Shown: positions 1 to 12,132, numbered from the stretch's first letter. The stretch: 64,000 nt of DNA from Geosiphon pyriformis (GCA_016748015.1 JAAOMT010000470.1:1-64000); one strand, 5' to 3'. Translations and numbers: made by a program. The notes: a model not told the origin generated them from the letters alone.

Positions 1-220
1 CCTAACCCTAACCCTAACTCTAACCCTAACCCTATCCCTAACCCTATCCCTAACCCTAACCCTAACCCTATCCTAACCCTAACCCTAACCCTAACCCTAA
101 CCCTAACCCTAACCCTAACCCTAACCCTAACCCTAACCCTAACCCTAACCCTAACCCTAACCCTAACCCTAACCCTAACCCTAACCCTAACCCTAACCCT
201 AACCCTAACCCTAACCCTAA
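1..220. repeat. Telomeric repeat tract, (CCCTAA)n
   Basis: Tandem CCCTAA hexamers on the + strand (TTAGGG on the other) start at base 1, as expected for the left end of a linear chromosome with vertebrate/fungal-type telomeres. Bases 76-220 are uninterrupted perfect units. The outermost 75 bases contain variants (CTCTAA, CCCTAT and a 5-base unit), which is unusual because newly added telomere should be the cleanest part. Read or consensus error at the contig end could explain them. Confidence 0.95.
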
Positions 221-1252
221 CCCTATCCCTATCCCTATCCCTATCCCTATCCCTATCCCTATCCCTATCCCTATCCCTATCCCTATCCCTATCCCTATTC
301 CTATCCCTATCCCTATAAATATCCCTATCCCTATCCCTAACCCTATCCCTATCCCTATCCCTATAAATATCCCTATAAATATCCCTATCCCTATCCCTAT
401 CCCTATAAATATTCCTATCCCTATAAATATCCCTATCCCTATCCCTATCCCTATCCCTATTCCTATCCCTATCCCTATTCCTAACCCTATCCCTATCCCT
501 ATCCCTATCCCTATCCCTAACCCTATCCTTATCCCTATAAATATCCTTATCCCTATAAATATCCCTATCCCTATAAATATCCCTATCCCTATAAATATCC
601 CTATCCCTATAAATATCCCTATCCCTATAAATATCTCTATCCCTATTCCTATCCTTATAAATATCCCTATAAATATCCTTATCCCTATAAATATCTCTAT
701 AAATATCCTTATCCCTATAAATATCCCTATAAATATCCCTATCCCTATTTCTATCCCTATAAATATCCCTTTAAATATCACTATCCCTATTCCTATCCCT
801 ATAAATATCCCTATAAATATCCCTATAAATATTCTTATCCCTATAAATATTCCTATCCCTATAAATATCTCTATCCCTATAAATATCTCTATCTCTATAA
901 ATATCACTATCCCTATTCCTATCCCTATAAATATCCCTATTCCTATCCTTATAAATATCCCTATAAATATCCTTATCCCTATAAATATCCTTATAAATAT
1001 CCCTATCCCTATAAATATCCCTATAAATATCCCTATCCCTATTTCTATCCCTATAAATATCCCTTTAAATATCACTATCCCTATTCCTATCCCTATAAAT
1101 ATCCCTATAAATATCCCTATAAATATCCCTATAAATATCCTTATCCCTATAAATATTCCTATCCCTATAAATATCTCTATCCCTATAAATATCTCTATCC
1201 CTATAAATATCACTATCCCTATTCCTATCCCTATAAATATCCCTATAAATAT
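221..1252. repeat. Subtelomeric variant repeats: CCCTAT and CCCTATAAATAT
   Basis: From base 221 the hexamer changes to CCCTAT. From about 311 many units become a 12-base CCCTATAAATAT, with one to several CCCTAT units between. The 6-base phase is kept throughout. Further in, C-to-T variants appear (TCCTAT, TTCTAT, CTCTAT). The tract has no G, so all decay is visible on the C-rich strand. Long Gly-Ile reading frames on the minus strand are a by-product of the period and are not genes. Confidence 0.9.
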
Positions 1253-1306
1253 CCCTAACCCTAATCCTAACCCTAACCCTAACCCTAACCCTAACCCTAA
1301 CCCTAA
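1253..1306. repeat. Interstitial telomeric block of nine hexamers
   Basis: Nine consecutive hexamers, eight CCCTAA and one TCCTAA, lie inside the degenerate tract more than 1 kb from the terminal telomere. They are bordered by CCCTATAAATAT units on both sides. Such a block may mark an earlier chromosome end that was later extended, or a recombination between telomere and subtelomere. Confidence 0.85.
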
Positions 1307-2235
1307 CCCTATAGATATTCCTATAAATATCCCTATCCCTATTCCTATCCCTATAAATATCCCTATCCCTATCTCTTATTCTTATTCTTATTTCTATTTC
1401 TATCCTTATTCCTATTCCTATCTTTATTTCTATTTCTTATTTCTATTCTTATTCCTATCCTTATTCCTATCTTTATTTATGTTCCTATTCTTATTCCTAT
1501 TCTTATCCTTACCTTTATCCTATTTTTTATTTTTATTTTTAATCCTATTCTTATTTTTATTTTTATTTCTATCCTTATTCTTATTCTTATTTCTATTCTT
1601 ATTCTTATTTCTATTCTTATTCTTATCTTTATTCTTAATCCTAATCTTAACCCTAATCTTATTCTTATTCCTATCTTTATCCCTATTTCTATTCTTATTT
1701 TTATACTTATCTCTATCCTATTTCTTATTTTTATTTTTATTTTTATCTTTATTTTTATCTCTATTTCTATCCTTATTTTTATCTTTATTCTTATTTTTAT
1801 CTCTATCCTTATCCTTATCCTTATTCTTATCCTTATTCTTATTCCTATTTCTATCTTTATTTTTATCTCTATCTTTATCTTTATTCCTATTTTTATCTCT
1901 ATTTTTATCTCTATTCTTATCCTTATTCTTATTTCTATTCCTATTTTTATCTTTATTTCTATCTCTATCTTTATTTTTATCTTTATTCCTATTTTTATTC
2001 TTATTCCTATCTCTATTCTTATTTCTATTCCTATTTTTATCTTTTTTATCTTTTTTATCTTTATTATCTTTATTATCTTTATTATTTTTATTATTTTTAT
2101 TATTTTTATTATTAATATCTTTATTTATATTTTTATTTATATCTTTGTTTTTAATCTTATTCTTATTTCTATTATCTTTATTTTTATTTTTATTTTTATC
2201 TCTATTTTTATTTTAATTTTTATTTTTATTTCTAT
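1307..2235. repeat. Degenerate pyrimidine-rich hexamer array
   Basis: The 6-base period continues as units of three pyrimidines followed by TAT or TA plus a pyrimidine (TTCTTAT, TTTTTATC, TCTCTATT and similar). T content rises with distance from the telomere, and the array dissolves into ordinary AT-rich DNA near 2235. A few near-canonical units (CCCTAA, TCCTAA around 1635-1660) persist. The Phe-Leu reading frame on the + strand comes from the repeat and is not a gene. Confidence 0.85.
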
Positions 2236-5200
2236 TCTAATTTAAATATTTATAAAATTCATTTTTCTAAATAGTTTTAATTAAAACAATAAGTCTAATA
2301 TTAAATAAAACTTTTTTTTATATATAATATAAATATTTTATATATTCAAACTTCTTTTTAAAATTAAAAACTAATTTATATACTAAACAAAAATTTAATA
2401 AATTTAAAAGTATCTTTAAAACAATATTATTTTAATGTTTTTATAATTTATTAGTAATACCAAAAAAATCTACAATTTTTTTATTAAACAAAATCTTTAT
2501 TAATAATAATATTTTATTATATACAATAATATTTATTATATTAAAAAAATATTATTATTAATATAAGTCAAAAACTTATACTAATAACTTTATAAGTTAA
2601 AAATATTATTTAATACTAATTTTTTTTTATTTGATTTTTTATAATTATATCAATTTTAGACTTATTTTAGACTTAATTTTACCAAAACTTAGAACCAATT
2701 TATTATTAATAATCAAATAATCAAAAATAAATATTTCAAAACATATTTAATTATATGATTTTTATTAATAATAAAATTATCTATATATTTAATAATAACA
2801 AATTTAATATTTATTTTTTAGCTCTCAATAATTTAGCAAGCTTAAAAACATTGTTATAATTCAAAAATTTATTTAAAAAATTATAATATAGCATAATAAT
2901 AATCTTAAAAATATAATAAATAAATTTATAAATATTTACTTATGATAATAACTAATAGCTCCAAATACTAAATTAAAATATTAAAAAAAATATTACAATA
3001 TATTTTTTTGTAAAACTACAAATATATATATATAATAACTTTAATATTAAAAAAACTAATTTTACTTTAATTTTTACTTTTAAAATAAATATTCACAAAA
3101 ATTTTTGATCAAAAAAATTAAAAAAATATTGAAAATTAAATTATTATAACTTATAATATTAAAAAACTTATTTGTATTATTTATTAACTAAATTTTTTAA
3201 AAAATTATTTTTTGATCAAAATTATTTATGTTATTATTAATTAATAAAAGCTTTATTATAAAAATTAGAAAAAATTTTGAAGACTATTGATATTTTGTGT
3301 TTTTAGATTAAAAAAACACATTAAACAATTACAAAAATAGTTTTAGAAAAAATTCTAAACAGTAAGTAAATTTTAGTTTAATTTTTGAGAAAGAATACAT
3401 AAATATATACAATAATTAAAATTTAACTTATATTATAATATTAAAAAGAAAGCTCTTGGTATAAACAATAATATTATCATACAAATAGAATTGAAAAACT
3501 TATAAAAGATTAATTGTAATTAAAACAAAATATTAGCAATTAAAATAATCAAAAAAACTATTCTATAATAATATAATAAATTTTTAAACTATTTTTTCAA
3601 ATATTTTATTAGCCAAAAGATATATTATTCTTTAAATAATATTTTATATTATATTTAAATTTATAATTCTTTTAAAAGCAACAAATTTCTCAAATTATAT
3701 TATAATATTAATAAATATAATACTTTTAAACTAGTTTTATTTAATATTATTAGTATTTTTAAAATTAAACTTTCACCAATCTTTATTTATTTGTTTATAA
3801 AAAAAATTTAATTACATATTTAGCAAATTATTCAAATTTACAAAAACAAAAACAGCTTAATAATCAATATTAAATTATTTATATTTATTATATGTAACAA
3901 TTTTTCAACTAAAATTAATTATTAAAATATTAAAAAAAAATTATTTTAAGTTAAAGTCAAACTATTGAACTTTATAAACAAATTTTTTAATAAAGTTTTT
4001 AATTTAATCATATTTAAAAATACTAAAAAACTTAATTTTATAGCAGTTTTATTACTAATAGATATATTTAAATCTTTTTATATTATTATATTATTTATTT
4101 AAATTTGTGATAAAAAAATTATTAGCAGCTAATATTTAAAGTTAGATTAGAAAACTACTAATATAAATATATATATTATTTTAACTAATTTATTAATTTG
4201 TTCTATAAGACTAATATAATTGTTTTTAATTTTGTTAAAATATAAATCCAAATTACTATTAACTATTAAAATAATTTAACTTTATTCAAAAAATTAAACT
4301 AAAAAAAAAACACCAAAAAACATTTAAAAAAAAGTTTTACTAATAATAGATGTCCAAATTTACCACCAAAAACTACCAAACAGACAATAAAAACTGATTT
4401 TTTTGCATAAATTTAAATTAATATAAACTAATCTAAAGTTAAAAAGAAAGTTTTTTTATTTTTAGTGTTAGTTTATTATTAATTAAACTACATTCAAAAA
4501 AAGTATAACCAAATTTATTACAGACTAAACAGAAAACTAAAAACAAATAAAACTAATAAAAAGTAATACTTTTTATTATAAAGATCATAGCTAATATTTT
4601 AGTTAAATTTTTTTAAATTAAAATATACAGTTATATATCTAATATAAATATAATTAATTAAATTATAATTAATTACACAAAATTTTTTACCAATTAAACC
4701 AATAAAATTTTAAAGATTATAAATATTTGTTTTTATAAGAAGTATATAAAACAAAGTTTAAAACTTATCTTAAAAATTTTATAATTGTTTATTAATATTG
4801 GCTCTGATTATACAAACTGTATTTTTTTATATAAAAATAAATTATTTAGATATTAAAAGATCAGTTTAATTTTAAATATCTAATTTAATGATTATTTTTT
4901 GTTATAATTTTATTAATTATATTTTGATTAACTTATTGTTACTGTTATTATTATTATTGAAATTAATTATATTCAAAAATTTTCTTAATACTTGTTTTAT
5001 TATAATTTTTTTTAGTATTTTAGAAGTTATATTAACATTTTTTTGATAAATTTATTACTATTTTTAAGCTAAAAACTCATTTTTTTAATTAAAATTTTCT
5101 TTTTTATGTTAATACTTTTTGTTTTAATGGTGTTTTTAATCTTAAAATTAATTGTTCTTCTAAGTATTAAATTATTTTTAGAAGTACTAATACTAATAAT

Positions 5201-5333
5201 TATAATAAGTTTTTTTAGTATTCTATTTTTACATTTTTTTAACTAATAAGTTCATAGTAACTAAGCCAAAACCAGACTTTTTTGGTTTTTTTTATACTTA
5301 AACTGCTATTTATATTAACAGTTTTATATATTA
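2236..5333. other. AT-rich stretch, no recognisable gene
   Basis: About 3.1 kb of very AT-rich sequence with stops in all frames. It is probably fully decayed transposon sequence, judging by what surrounds it. I could not align any part of it to the elements elsewhere in the window. Confidence 0.6.
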
Positions 5334-5597
5334 AAGTTTAACAAGTAAGATTGAACCACTATCTAATACAATATGACTACATAGAGTCTTAAATTAAATG
5401 TGACTTATGTATTTTTTACATGTAATCAGCTATTCAAACCAGTTCAGACTATACTATGTTGAAGCACTTGAAAAAAACTTACTTAAAGATAAAATTTTTT
5501 AAATGACAAAAAACAAAGTAGCACTGCAAAAAACCAATTCAACTAGTTATTCAGCTGTCTTCAAAACATCAGTTTTAATATTAATAGATTTATGTTC

Positions 5598-7080
5598 TTA
5601 AAAGAACATTAAGTTAGAAAACACTTCATTATTCAAACCAACTAAGTGTTCTAAATTACCAAACATATCAACATTCTTCATGCAACACTTCTTTTTTAAA
5701 GAAACCATTTCTCTTCCCAATTTATTAACAACTTTACTAAAAAAACTCATATGTACCAAAACTTTATTGACTTTAAGGCCAAGTTTACTGTTTAAGACCA
5801 AATTTCTATTAATAAATTGTTTAAATAATTTGACCAAAAATCCAACTGGTTTAACAATAAACTTAACCAAAGCAGAAAGCTTAACCAAATCAGACTCCAA
5901 AAAAGCTAATTAAAAAGACACCAAAAGATTATCAACAACCAAAAAAGAAGAAACAAAAGCTACCAAAAAAAAAAACTCAAAAAAATTCAGGAAAGCAAAT
6001 GTCTTTGTATAAAAAATACTACTTACAAAATAAGATTTAAACATCTTGAGAGCCTTAAAAAAAGGAGGCAGAAAAACTTTGTAGTTCACAGCCAAATGGT
6101 TCACTTCTTAATACTTAAAGCAGTGCCAACAACCAGAAGTTTTCTACCAGATATGATACTTCCTCAGCATATCAGTTTTAAATACAACAGTATTTAAATC
6201 TATCTGGGAACCAAATATAATCAGAGCAAACTGAGAATAATGACCAAAATTAGGAGAATAAAAAATAAAATATTTCTGATTACCAATTTGAAAAATCAAA
6301 TCACTAATTTCAAAAACAGTACAGCCAGAAAAAAGATTGACCAATTTGATTTTAAATCTATTATAAGACAGAATAGTCTTATTTTGATTTACCAAAAAGA
6401 AAATTCTAATATTATTCTTGGCCATCAAGACTAACCAATAATTTAAAGCAGATACAATAAAGTCTAACTTCTTAAAATAAACCATTACATATTGTTAAAT
6501 ACTAACAGGCTTTAACACAACATAAGTAACCACACCAAAAACACTGAAAGCTGTCTTAAAATCAGCAGCAAACATATTCAAAGACATATTATACAGTACA
6601 ACAGCAGCAAAAAGGAAGTCAGACTTAGAAACCACCAAAGACTTAGTAATTTTAAGAGTAGCAAAGTGAACAAAACTTGTAAGCTTGACCAAAAATACAG
6701 TATTTAAAGAGTTTTAGGAAGCAAACTTCACACAAAAGAGCTTTATATTGTTTTTTACAACTAATTTTGTATCTAAAAACCATATACAGACTGAAAAACA
6801 GTCTTAATATAAGCCAATTTGATCTTGAAAGTAGCATCAGACACCAAAATAAAGGCCACTTACTCAGTAAACTTTTGATAACTAGTAATAATTTTCCAAG
6901 TATTATTAATGGCAGCACCAGAAACCAAAGAAGAAGATGATTCAGTTTCCATTTGGTCAGTCCAGTTTTTAAGAACAAATAACACTACAGAAGATAATTG
7001 TTTTACTTTTAAAATCAATGAAAATCTGCTGAAAAACACCACATTTGGCAATACAGTCAGAAGTTAATCTTGGCTCATTT
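5598..7080 (-). pseudogene. LINE-F ORF1 (RRM-type gag-like protein), decayed
   Basis: Fragments in several frames follow the order of the LINE ORF1 proteins elsewhere in the window: a segment like KLAYIKTVFQSVYGF, a first RRM-like segment containing FSVFGVV, a second RRM-like segment with FGHYSQFALIIF (6144-6485), then a CCHC knuckle remnant (CWHC, NHLAVNY) near 6090-6130 whose last Cys reads TAC. The C-terminal part (5598-5900) is Lys/Leu/Val-rich and differs from the other copies. Several stops interrupt the frame. The family role is RNA binding during retrotransposition. Homology is from eye alignment only. Confidence 0.5.
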
Positions 7081-7268
7081 TGGATAACATGTCAAATAAA
7101 ACAGTGGAGATTTTATTTAAGATCTCAGTTAGAATCACAAAAAGATTTGGTGTAATAATAGTAAAGATAAGTAATTGTCTCTGCTTTTTTGAACTTTTGG
7201 TCTTTTTGATCATTTTTTTTGAAAAAAAAATGCTAGCAGCACCTTATATTGAAATTATAAAAGAAAAG

Positions 7269-7288
7269 ACCAGTTTTTTGACTGGTCT
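7269..7288. repeat. Seven-base hairpin in LINE-F leader
   Basis: GACCAGT, then six bases, then ACTGGTC, forms a perfect 7-base stem. Its stem shares ACTGGT/ACCAGT with the longer hairpin at 7366-7392, so the two could also pair with each other. Both lie upstream of the first ORF1-like segment on the minus strand. Confidence 0.5.
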
Positions 7289-7365
7289 GTTATTAAAAAT
7301 TTTTGGGTTCTTTGAAGAGGTAATGGCAACACTAGAACTAATTTAAGTGTGTCTTTTTGAGGGAA

Positions 7366-7392
7366 CTTTGACTGGTAAAAAACCAGTCAAAG
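7366..7392. repeat. Perfect 11-base hairpin in LINE-F leader
   Basis: CTTTGACTGGT and its exact reverse complement ACCAGTCAAAG are separated by five A residues. A perfect 11-base stem that includes several G-C pairs stands out in this AT-rich context. Its position upstream of ORF1 suggests a structured leader in the element RNA. Confidence 0.6.
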
Positions 7393-7620
7393 ATAAGAAA
7401 ATTGCTTCAATGGCTATCAAAGATAGCTTTTTATAATTACTAAATAAAGAAAAAACTTTTAAAATGTTTTGCCTAATTGCTTCTATAACAAAAAGAGCTC
7501 CTTTGGTTGAAATTTTATTAGATATCTCAGAAAAAATATTAGGTATAACTTTTTTATTCTTTGCTCTGGTTATAATTATAAAATTAAGGAAACAAAGAGT
7601 TTTTTATATATTTGAACAAA

Positions 7621-8689
7621 AAAAATTTAAATATATTTAACTAAATAATAAAAAATCAAAAATATTTTTTTAAGAATTTAAAACATAAAAAAGAAAAAAG
7701 TTTTTTAATATATAAATTATACAAATTAAAATTAGATAAAAAATATTAAAAAAAGCAGTACATAATAATTAGCTAAATTATAATAAACCAATATTAATAG
7801 CATAAATACTTAAAATTAAAACATAATTATTATTAATATTACTAAATAAGATTTCATAAAATTTAATATTGGTCAATAGCTTGAGCATAATTGGCTTTGA
7901 GTTCAGTTAATTCGAAATTTTTGGCATATGTAACTGTGTTTTAAAAAGTATTTGAATGTAATAAGTATATTTGTCACAAAAAACTATTGTATAATCTACA
8001 AATAAATTGATTTAAAATCTGTAGTATTGTAAAGCAATTAGCTTCAATTGTTTGGATTTAGCACAAATTTTGATAAAAACATCTCAGATACATGATAATT
8101 GTTTTAGTATTGCTTTGTTAATAATGATAAATCCAGTTAATAACCAATTGATACTGTTATAATTACTGAAATATTATAGAAATGTAGTTTTAAACATGTT
8201 AAAATCTTGAAATTTGTTTATAAGACTTTAATATCAAATTTATAGTATCTTGTAAAAAATATAAAAGGGCTTGAAAAGCTTTAAAATTGACCTATTTATT
8301 GGCTGTAATGGCTTTTTCTATATTGTTTGGCTATGTTTAAGTGTTGTTTTTTTCAATTGTAAATTTTTTAAGTTTAACAATTGGTGTATATATTATTTAT
8401 ACAAATTATTATTATTGTGATTGTTGAAGAGTAACAATTAATACTATTAGCAGTTAATTAATCAAGATAATTAGAAGTAAGTATTATTAAAAAATAAGAA
8501 TATGATTTGGATTGTTTGGGTTTTATTGAATTTGGAGTTTAAACTTTTAAATTATTTGAGATTAGGTTTTAATTATTATTTTCCTGATTACTGTTTTTTT
8601 TTCTGAATTGGTATTTGTTTAATTGCTAGTAAATTTAAAATTTAGTTAAGATAAAAATAATTAAAGTTTTAATAAGATTATTGGTTGTA
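7621..8689. other. AT-rich stretch, no recognisable gene
   Basis: Slightly less AT-extreme after about 7860, which suggests a moderately old element, but no reading frame or motif could be assigned. Confidence 0.5.
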
Positions 8690-9000
8690 ATTTAAATTTT
8701 TTAAAAAAATTGTAATAATTTGGTTTTTTTTTGGTTATTTAGAATAGTATTTATGATAATAATGTCTTTACAATTAATAGTAATGTAAATTCAAATGGTA
8801 TGTAGATAATACTTCTTAATATATAATAATAAGATAAATATAATGAAAAAATAACTCTGAGTTTTTTCCAATTAAATAATTGTATTAGTTTAAATATATT
8901 TATTGGTGTTTATATTTTGTTTTTGTCTTTATCTATAAATATTATTAGAAATTTTTGCTGAATGTACTTTTCAATTTCACAAATAATTTTGGTAATAACT
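8690..9000 (-). pseudogene. Possible Ty3/gypsy integrase relic
   Basis: Minus-strand translation gives a segment beginning near EIEKYIQQ, then DKDKNKI, TPINIF and, further on, LRSIIYIPFEF. Spacing and order are reminiscent of the integrase region between the HHCC finger and the first catalytic Asp in Ty3/gypsy polyproteins (canonical NRYIIV-IDYFT). There are in-frame stops and no catalytic residue can be fixed. The similarity is weak and other origins are possible. Confidence 0.25.
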
Positions 9001-9787
9001 AAAACAAAATTGTAATTTAATAATAAGCTAGTATATTAAATAATTTATTATAGAAATTTTTTTTTGTTAATTCAGAATCTGTTTTTTTTCTAGAAAATAT
9101 ACAATTCTCTTATTAACATAAAAATTGAAAGCTAATTTAGCTAAAAAATAGTTGTTGATTAATTTTAACTATTGTTAATATTCTTAAAATAAAGATTTAG
9201 TGAATTCCAAATAGTTTGTTTCTATTATTTCTGATTTTGTTACTTTTCTGAATAGTTGCTGTTAATACTGGTTTTTTGTTGAATTATATCTTATAAAAAG
9301 CATCAAATATTGTAGTGTTATTAATAGTTTTTATTGGTATTAGAAAACATTTCTTAGGTCAACTGGTAATACATATTATTATATTTATGCTACTAATTAT
9401 AGCATATTATAAGTGTATGGACTATTTCAATAAGTAAGAGAGCAAAAGGGATACATAATAAAGCTATTAAAAATAAGAGAAAGTATTGTTATTATTATTT
9501 GCTTTTAGACAAGAACCAGTCTTAGATATTTGAAAGTGAAAAAAAAGTCACATTTTTTTTATATGTATCAAAAACACAACCAATAACAGAAGTGAAACCA
9601 ACTACTCTAAAAAATACATAACCAGAATTTTTTCAATTAGTTATCAAAAGAGTGTGGTATTCAAATGCTTACTTTAAAAATGAAATTATAGAAATTATAA
9701 AAAGATTGTAAAAGTAAAATATAACTGAAATAGATTTTGATTAAACTTTTTATTGTTGAGACTATTTTCTAACAATGTAATATTTTA
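9001..9787. other. AT-rich stretch, no recognisable gene
   Basis: No convincing reading frame. A less AT-rich patch at 9480-9660 may be part of a decayed element, but I could not assign it. Confidence 0.5.
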
Positions 9788-9829
9788 TTATTTATTTTTA
9801 TATTTAACAACTTGTTTGATAAAATAAGA

Positions 9830-9975
9830 CTTAATGTGAAATAGTGATAATACATGATTTGAAAGATTGAAAGTAATAAAACAACTTGAAATAGTAATAA
9901 CAAGTAAGTAAAAGATTATAAACAACATGATTTTAAATAGTAATATGGAAAAACATACTTGAAATTGTGATAACA
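9830..9975. repeat. Imperfect short repeats (AAATAGTAATA-type)
   Basis: The motif GAAATAGTGATAATA / GAAATAGTAATAACA / AAATAGTAATATGG / GAAATTGTGATAACA recurs four times at spacings of about 30-50 bases, with conserved flanking words such as CATGATTT and CAACTTG. It may be an internal repeat of a long terminal repeat or a small satellite; nothing else identifies it. Confidence 0.4.
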
Positions 9976-11999
9976 AATATTCAGAGCATAGAAAAAGAGA
10001 AGAAAAAAGTGAAAGATAAAAGAAAAGACTAATTACTCACTATAAAATTATAGTAAAGAGTTGGCTTAGTATTAAACTAATACTTTTCTGAGCTGACAAA
10101 AAGGCTATATATATAGTTAAATTACATCAAATTTACATATTATATTAAGACTATTTAAGATACATTAATTATTTATATATTTTAATTTAATTAATTCATA
10201 ATAAGCTTTATTCAGCATGTTATTTTCTTAGAGCTAATGATTTTTAAATAATTAGATTTAGATGGCTGGATCTAAAACATTAATTGTAAATTAATAATAC
10301 CAATTGTAATTATGATCAACATAATTAGAAGTAGATTAATTAATTACATTTTTTGGTAACTATTTTTAACTATTGATCATGAATCTGAAATGTTAGATTG
10401 TTTTAAATAAGGGCATATGAGAATTTTTGGAGCATAACAAAGTCTGTTGTTTTCTGATTACATGTATTAATTATTTATTTTTATTGGTGTTTCTTAGTTT
10501 GTCAATATTTTTTTGTATCTAACTTAGTTAAATTGTTAGATTATACCATATTTCTTTGTTGTAATTAGATTGATTACTAATTATTTATTTTTAAATTGTC
10601 AGCTGATTTTGTTGATTAAGTGCAATAATATAGGTCTTTTTTGCATGATTTTAATGTTAATTTCCATTGTATATGTTGTAATTTTTCTATTAAAAAGCAT
10701 AAAAATCTCTCAGTAATAGCAGATAATTATTTAAAGTATTAAAACAAATTACAAATCCATAATTTAATGCTCAATAGCTATTAATGATGATGATTTCTAA
10801 AGGTTTTAAAGTCTAAAAATTTTGATTGAGTTTTTTATATAATAGACAAAGATTCAATTAATAGTTTTTTTCTATAAATTTTTTTTTTCAGCATAGTGAC
10901 TGGTTTATTTTGACAGTTGTATTTTTTAATAAACTATTTTTAAGTTTTTTACTTTTATTTTACAGGTTTTTTACTAAACTATTCTTAACATTAATTACTT
11001 AGTACTTAATTTTTTTAATTAATTAGTAAACAATAAAAAAAAAAAATAAAAATAAAAAATTAATATCTATTAATAACTATAATCAGAACTATTAGTTTAA
11101 TATAGTTAACTATTAGATTCTATTAACATAAATTGTTGATAGTATAAAAGTAATTAATATTTTTTTAATTAACAATAACAACATAAATTAGATAATAATA
11201 GATATTTTTATTAATATTAATATAATTTTATTTCAAATTATAAAAAACTGTTTTTTAAAGAAAAAAATATTTAATAATTACTTATTATTAACTACTGTTC
11301 TTGTTAACTGTTCTAAATATTCTGCTTCTAATACTTTTATTATATATATATAATTTATATTATACAAGATTCTTTGAAATTTTAAAATCTTGTAATTTTT
11401 TAAGAAAAATTTTGAAATTTTTTTTACTAAATTTCTTTCTAATTAACTATTTTTTACTTAATATGATTTCTATTTTTATAAGTAATAACATAAATAATTT
11501 CAATATATTTTTTATAATTACTATTGTTTTTATTTATAAAAAAACACAAATATATTATTAATAAGTTTTAAAACAAGTTATAAAACTTTATATATATATT
11601 AAACTAATTATTATTATTATAAACTAAAAATATATATTAATATATTTATTTTGTATTTGATATATTTAAAAAATATGTTTACTAATTATAAAAAATACTT
11701 TGCAAATAAAAATAATTGAAACAATTTTTATTTTAAATAGATTAATATTATTTAATTTATATTACTATAAGTATTTAATATTAAATAAAAAATATTGAGT
11801 TATAAATATTTAATAATTTTAGCTTTAACAAATTATCTATTAATAATTCAAATAATATATAAAAAAATTCATTGTTGTTTAGATTAATAAAAATATGTAT
11901 TTTAATAATATAAATTTATTATAAGTAAAAGATTAATATACTTAATTAAAAATTATTTTAAAGTTTTAATAAAAAATTTACAAAATGTTTAATTATAAA
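9976..11999. other. AT-rich stretch, no recognisable gene
   Basis: About 2 kb of AT-rich DNA. An 86-codon frame at 11301-11561 (+) is Leu/Ile/Phe/Asn-rich as expected from base composition alone and has no domain, so I do not call it a gene. Confidence 0.55.
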
Positions 12000-12012
12000 T
12001 TTTTTTATTATT
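12000..12012. repeat. Candidate target-site duplication, LINE-A 3' side
   Basis: TTTTTTTATTATT here is repeated exactly at 18745-18757 on the other side of LINE-A. Thirteen identical bases directly flanking both ends fit a LINE target-site duplication, but the low complexity makes chance or a tail-derived A-tract possible. Confidence 0.45.
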
Positions 12013-12132
12013 ATGCTTAACGAGCAAAATCCACACACTACCTAGAATTATACATCAAAGAAATGATCTTAACTAGGTGTGAATCATGTATTTTTTACAT
12101 ATAACCAGCCACTTAAACCAGTCAGGACAACA

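Larger units (their letters stand above)
5334..7620 (-). mobile_element. LINE-F: ORF1-only LINE derivative
   Basis: Read on the minus strand, this block ends at 5334-5470 in the same 3' tail as the full LINEs here: the trinucleotide-rich segment around GTAAAAAATACAT, then GTTCAATCTTACTTGTTAAA, closest to the tail of LINE-D. Upstream, the only coding similarity is to the first ORF of those LINEs. No endonuclease, reverse transcriptase or RNase H sequence is present, and at about 2.3 kb it is far shorter than the 6.7 kb full copies. The 5' limit is uncertain (7.4-7.62 kb). The putative leader holds a perfect 11-base inverted repeat. Confidence 0.6.

Noticed and set aside
68-1213. 381-codon Gly-Ile-Phe reading frame on the minus strand
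   Set aside because: It is the direct translation of the hexamer/12-mer repeat; length follows from the 6-base period, not from coding.
1479-2216. 245-codon Phe-Leu-Ser reading frame on the + strand
   Set aside because: Translation of the degenerate pyrimidine-rich hexamer array; no start context or domain.
221-2235. CRISPR-like array
   Set aside because: Tandem repeats without spacers at a chromosome end with telomere repeats; eukaryotic context.
8690-9000. Copia-type or gypsy RT assignment for this minus-strand segment
   Set aside because: An RT reading (IPFEF as MPFGL) fits less well than the integrase reading and needs extra indels; left as a weak integrase call.
11301-11561. 86-codon Leu/Ile/Phe-rich frame that could be called a membrane protein
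   Set aside because: Composition is what AT-rich DNA yields by chance; no neighbours, no motif.
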